Assembly (NCBI GenBank): GCA_007123655.1
Contig: SKKR01000142.1
Span: forward strand, 1-8,321
DNA length: 8,321 nucleotides
Direction of reading: 5' to 3'
Origin: Thermomicrobiaceae bacterium
Lineage (GTDB): Bacteria > Chloroflexota > Chloroflexia > Thermomicrobiales > Thermomicrobiaceae
In this document: positions 6,487-8,321 of the stretch, one piece after another
Layout of the letters: each line of letters starts with the position of its first letter
Numbering within the stretch: position 1 is the first letter of the stretch
Program-made: the position numbers and the translations under genes
Notes under the pieces: generated by a model
Database searches by the model: none
What the model saw: the letters and a program-made list of their open reading frames with translations, nothing else
Told to the model about the DNA's origin: nothing

Positions 6487-6937
6487 TCGTGAGGAACTGC
6501 TTACCCGCCTGCGGCGCGTACCAGACCGCCTGGACCGGCTCGTTGAAGATCATCCGAGGGACCTGCTCTGCCAGGCCGGGGCGGGCGGCGCCTGGGGCGC
6601 CGTGGAGATTCTTTCCTTCCTTCGCGACTGGGACGCGGTAGTTGGCGATCGCCTGAGCCTGATGTTGACCGAAGACGACCCGGAATTCGAGGACGAAGAT
6701 CCGGATCTCTGGTCCATCGAGCGCGACTACCATACCGAAGAGCCGAGCAACGTCGTGAAGGAGTTTCGATCAGGCCGGGAGGAGCTCGTTGCCCGCCTGG
6801 AGAAACTCAACGACGTCGCCTGGTCGCGAACCGGCCACTTGCCGGATGGCACACGCATCACAATCGAAGAACTCGTTCAACAACTCACACGGAGCGACAA
6901 GCAACAGCTAGCGTCCCTGCGGGAGATGCTCGACTAA
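6476..6937 (+). CDS. DinB-like four-helix protein lacking the usual metal ligands
   Basis: This 153-aa protein resembles the DinB/DfsB (YfiT-like) four-helix-bundle superfamily, whose members include thiol S-transferases. Recognisable parts are the helix WGAVEILSFLRDWD (40-53), the acidic EDDPEFEDEDPDLW insert (68-83 approximately) and FRSGREELVARL followed by DVAWSRTG...TRITIEELVQQL. At the positions where DinB proteins normally carry three metal-binding histidines I see Phe48, Gln136 and Gln144 (or Ser140), so metal-dependent transferase chemistry is unlikely. The frame is open from 6401. The start at 6476 is chosen because it overlaps the racemase stop by 11 bases and begins a DinB-style first helix; the upstream extension is racemase shadow. 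Family membership is by pattern and moderately sure. Function is unknown. Confidence 0.75.
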   Translation: MSVDREELLTRLRRVPDRLDRLVEDHPRDLLCQAGAGGAWGAVEILSFLRDWDAVVGDRLSLMLTEDDPEFEDEDPDLWSIERDYHTEEPSNVVKEFRSGREELVARLEKLNDVAWSRTGHLPDGTRITIEELVQQLTRSDKQQLASLREMLD

Positions 6938-7051
6938 CCTGCCGCGGGCGCCGGGGGTAGTCCTCGGTTATGCTTGGCTGCTGTGTGCCCGGCGGAGATT
7001 ACGCGCGCCCGGGCGCCTGATTGCTCGCATGACGGTTTCGGAGCGCCGCCC

Positions 7052-7531
7052 GTGTGGAACGAGATTCTGCTCTACTTGACGGTCATCGTCCTTGCCGCGA
7101 CACCGTGGGTGGAGATTCTGGTCGTGATTCCGTTCGGGATCGGGATCGGTCTGAACCCGATTCTGGTAGGCGTTTTTTCATTTGCCGGAAACGCGGTGCC
7201 CATCTACCTCATTGTCGTCGGGTTCGAGCGTTTCAATACCTGGTGGGCCAGTCGCCGGGGCAGGTTTCTGGTCAATCCCGCGGACGAATCTTGGCAGGAA
7301 GGCCGCCGGGCCAGGGCAATGAACGTTCTCCGGAAGTACGGCGTCCCGGGCATGTCACTGGCAAGCCCGCTCCTCATCGGCGCGCACCTGGGCGCAGTGA
7401 TTACGCTGCTGGTGGGCGCCCCTCGGAACAGGATCATTGGCTGGATGACCTTCAGCCTGGCAATCTGGACTGTGGCGATCACCGTGGCATCCTGGTACGG
7501 CATCGGCTGGCTGACCTCGCTCTGGTCATGA
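7052..7531 (+). CDS. Small multidrug-export-like membrane protein (Sm_multidrug_ex type)
   Basis: This 159-aa inner-membrane protein has hydrophobic segments at about residues 5-26, 30-58, 99-122 and 128-152. A polar, Arg-rich cytoplasmic loop (60-97, FNTWWASRRGR...RRARAMNVLRKYG) lies between them. The PWVEILVVIPFGIGIGL stretch and the KYGVPG start of the third segment fit the small multidrug-export protein family, a name that overstates the evidence: transport function is unproven. GTG at 7052 is chosen as start because CGGAG lies 8 bases upstream and it gives the usual family length. An in-frame TTG at 6974 would add 26 polar residues without a good RBS. The 114-base gap after the DinB-like gene has no clear terminator, so read-through from the upstream operon is possible. 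Confidence 0.78.
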   Translation: MWNEILLYLTVIVLAATPWVEILVVIPFGIGIGLNPILVGVFSFAGNAVPIYLIVVGFERFNTWWASRRGRFLVNPADESWQEGRRARAMNVLRKYGVPGMSLASPLLIGAHLGAVITLLVGAPRNRIIGWMTFSLAIWTVAITVASWYGIGWLTSLWS

Positions 7532-7541
7532 CTCCGGCCAC

Positions 7542-7569
7542 CTCCCGCGGGAGCGAACAGGGTTCGCTC
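7542..7569 (+). terminator. Hairpin pair after the membrane-protein gene
   Basis: GAGCGAAC (7551-7558) pairs perfectly with GTTCGCTC (7562-7569) around a 3-base AGG loop, 20 bases after the stop codon. The perfect 12-base palindrome CTCCCGCGGGAG (7542-7553) overlaps its left arm, so the two folds exclude each other. No T-tract follows, so Rho-independent termination is only possible, not shown. Confidence 0.4.
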
Positions 7570-7603
7570 GGACGCGACGCACGTCATGAACCCGAGTAAA
7601 GGG

Positions 7604-7643
7604 TTGCGCAGTGTACGCTTCTCCTTTAGACTGAATCTATACT
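7604..7643 (+). promoter_or_regulatory. Possible promoter for the zinc-ribbon gene
   Basis: TTGCGC (7604-7609) is followed after 17 bases by TAGACT (7627-7632). A better -10 hexamer, TATACT (7638-7643), lies a little downstream but lacks a -35 at the right distance. The local sequence is more AT-rich than its surroundings. Either would give a leader of about 140-155 bases before the chosen ATG. The rest of 7532-7792 holds only the hairpin pair described above. Confidence 0.35.
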
Positions 7644-7792
7644 TGAACATCGGGAACTGGTGCTGCCTCGATTCGGACGACGGTTTATCGTCTGTGGCCC
7701 CCAGGAACGCGCGGGATGATCTGTCTTCCGTTCCAGTTCGGCGACTCGGTGTCGCATTCGGCACGCCAGACGCAGAAGGAGACATCTGGTCT

Positions 7793-8101
7793 ATGGAGGC
7801 GGAAGACAAGGTCATCGTCTGTCGGGATTGCAGCTCGGAGTTCGTGTTCACCGCCGGTGAGCAGGAATTCTTCAACGAACGCGGGTTCATGGATCCGGTT
7901 CGGTGTCCGGAGTGTCGTTCTCAGCGGCGTCGCGAGCGGAACAACAACTCCGGCGAGGGCGCGATGGGCGGCTCCCGGCCGATGTTCGATGTCATCTGCG
8001 ACGCGTGCGGTCAACCGACCCAGGTGCCATTCGAGCCGCGACAGGGACGCCCGGTCTATTGCCGGGAGTGCTTTCAGCAGCAGCGCGGCCAGGTGATGTA
8101 G
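7793..8101 (+). CDS. Two-domain zinc-ribbon protein (zf-trcl plus CxxC-x17-CxxC)
   Basis: This 102-aa predicted cytosolic zinc-binding protein has two four-cysteine modules. The first (Cys10, Cys13, Cys38, Cys41) carries FVFTAGEQEFF after the first CxxC, the hallmark of the probable zinc-ribbon family often seen in Chloroflexota and clostridia. A basic Arg-rich linker (42-52, QRRRERNNN) follows. The second (Cys69, Cys72, Cys90, Cys93) has exactly 17 residues between its CxxC pairs and matches the CxxC-x17-CxxC domain. The basic linker suggests nucleic-acid or ribosome contact, but no function is established. ATG at 7793 is preferred over the in-frame ATG at 7586: the extra 69 codons are rich in rare AGA, CTA, TTA and AGT codons and look non-coding, while AAGGAG lies 11 bases before 7793. 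Confidence 0.87.
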   Translation: MEAEDKVIVCRDCSSEFVFTAGEQEFFNERGFMDPVRCPECRSQRRRERNNNSGEGAMGGSRPMFDVICDACGQPTQVPFEPRQGRPVYCRECFQQQRGQVM

Positions 8102-8134
8102 GACTCGGCTCAGCACAGCCAGCGTATAGTCAAG

Positions 8135-8176
8135 CGGCCCCGTGACGATCACGGGGCCGTCCTGTTCGTGTTGGTT
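8135..8176. terminator. Strong hairpin terminator between convergent genes
   Basis: An 11-bp perfect stem (CGGCCCCGTGA at 8135-8145 with its complement at 8149-8159) closes on a CGA triloop. It is followed on the plus strand by a moderately T-rich tail (8160-8176). It sits between the zinc-ribbon stop (8101) and the minus-strand aminotransferase stop (8201), so it can serve both, though the minus-strand side has no T-tract. Confidence 0.8.
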
Positions 8177-8200
8177 CCCGGGAGTGAAAGTGGCCGGGTA

Positions 8201-8321
8201 CTAGGTGCCGATCTCGCCCTGGAACTGTGCCTCCGCTTCGGTCAGGCTCTCGTCAATCATCTGAACCATGCGATCCAGCTCCTCGTTCGTCACCACGAGC
8301 GGCGGGGCGACATGGATGATG
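8201..8321 (-). CDS. Class III aminotransferase, C-terminal fragment (cut by window edge)
   Basis: The last 39 residues of a minus-strand gene are present, ending with TAG at 8201-8203. The start lies beyond the window. The readable sequence begins IIHVAPPLVVTNEELDRMVQ and continues as an amphipathic helix. The R/H-x-APPLVVT-x-EE-x-D pattern is the characteristic C-terminal strand and helix of PLP-dependent class III aminotransferases such as GABA, beta-alanine or acetylornithine transaminases. The PLP lysine and substrate pocket are outside the window, so the substrate cannot be assigned. The gene converges on the zinc-ribbon gene. Confidence 0.75.
   Translation of the reverse strand, partial: IIHVAPPLVVTNEELDRMVQMIDESLTEAEAQFQGEIGT

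Noticed and set aside
6949..6994. CGCCGGG/CCCGGCG long-range pairing after the DinB-like gene
   Set aside because: The loop of about 32 bases and lack of a T-tract make it a poor terminator.
7005..7016. Perfect 12-base palindrome GCGCCCGGGCGC before the membrane-protein gene
   Set aside because: It has no loop or T-tract, and such GC palindromes are expected by chance in this base composition.
7586..7792. In-frame N-terminal extension of the zinc-ribbon protein
   Set aside because: Codons AGA, CTA, TTA and AGT and the absence of a good RBS at 7586 differ from the neighbouring genes. The conserved domain begins right after the ATG at 7793.
7204..7890. Long minus-strand open frame (228 codons) across the membrane-protein and zinc-ribbon genes
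   Set aside because: It is antisense to two genes with clear family features, has no RBS-supported start and shows low-complexity Ser/Arg-rich content typical of a shadow frame.
1..8321. CRISPR arrays, insertion sequences, att sites, tRNA/rRNA genes, toxin-antitoxin or phage-defence modules
   Set aside because: No direct repeats with spacers, transposase-like frames, cloverleaf sequences or defence domains were seen. The window reads as ordinary chromosomal sequence.

Overview
The window is a compact, GC-rich bacterial chromosomal segment with ten complete genes and one partial gene. Start codons include ATG, GTG and TTG, mostly behind clear GGAGG-like ribosome binding sites. No mobile element, CRISPR array, tRNA or rRNA is visible. 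The gene mix (an F420-type luciferase-like oxidoreductase, a stand-alone DinB-fold protein, a Mec-like JAMM peptidase, and a zinc-ribbon protein with a CxxC-x17-CxxC half) suggests a Chloroflexota lineage, perhaps Thermomicrobia-like. That placement is inferred from protein character and was not tested by any search.

Layout. Positions 1-1000 (minus): a luciferase-like monooxygenase (LLM) oxidoreductase with a terminator hairpin behind it. 1131-2432 (plus, divergent): a GT1-type glycosyltransferase with a TTG start, ending at a hairpin shared with the convergent block. 2504-5085 (minus): a three-gene block transcribed in the order AhpD/carboxymuconolactone-decarboxylase-like protein, RecN, YbaB/EbfC. 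5279-6937 (plus): a tightly overlapping operon of a JAMM peptidase, an aspartate/glutamate racemase-family enzyme and a DinB-like protein, headed by a consensus extended -10 promoter. 7052-7531 (plus): a small membrane protein of the Sm_multidrug_ex type. 7793-8101 (plus): a two-domain zinc-ribbon protein. 8201-8321 (minus, partial): the C-terminus of a class III aminotransferase, separated from the zinc-ribbon gene by a strong hairpin.

Functional picture. The minus-strand block combines a probable redox/peroxide-related enzyme with double-strand-break repair (RecN) and a nucleoid protein (YbaB), consistent with genome maintenance. The JAMM-racemase-DinB operon is the least explained unit. 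JAMM-racemase proximity recalls the actinobacterial mec-cysO-cysM-murI neighbourhood, but here the sulfur-carrier and cysteine-synthase genes are absent, the racemase is of the Asp/Glu type, and the third gene is a DinB-fold protein that appears to have lost its metal ligands. No gap without a gene exceeds 300 bases. The longest is 7532-7792, which holds a hairpin pair and a possible promoter. I see no clear new defence or mobile system here.
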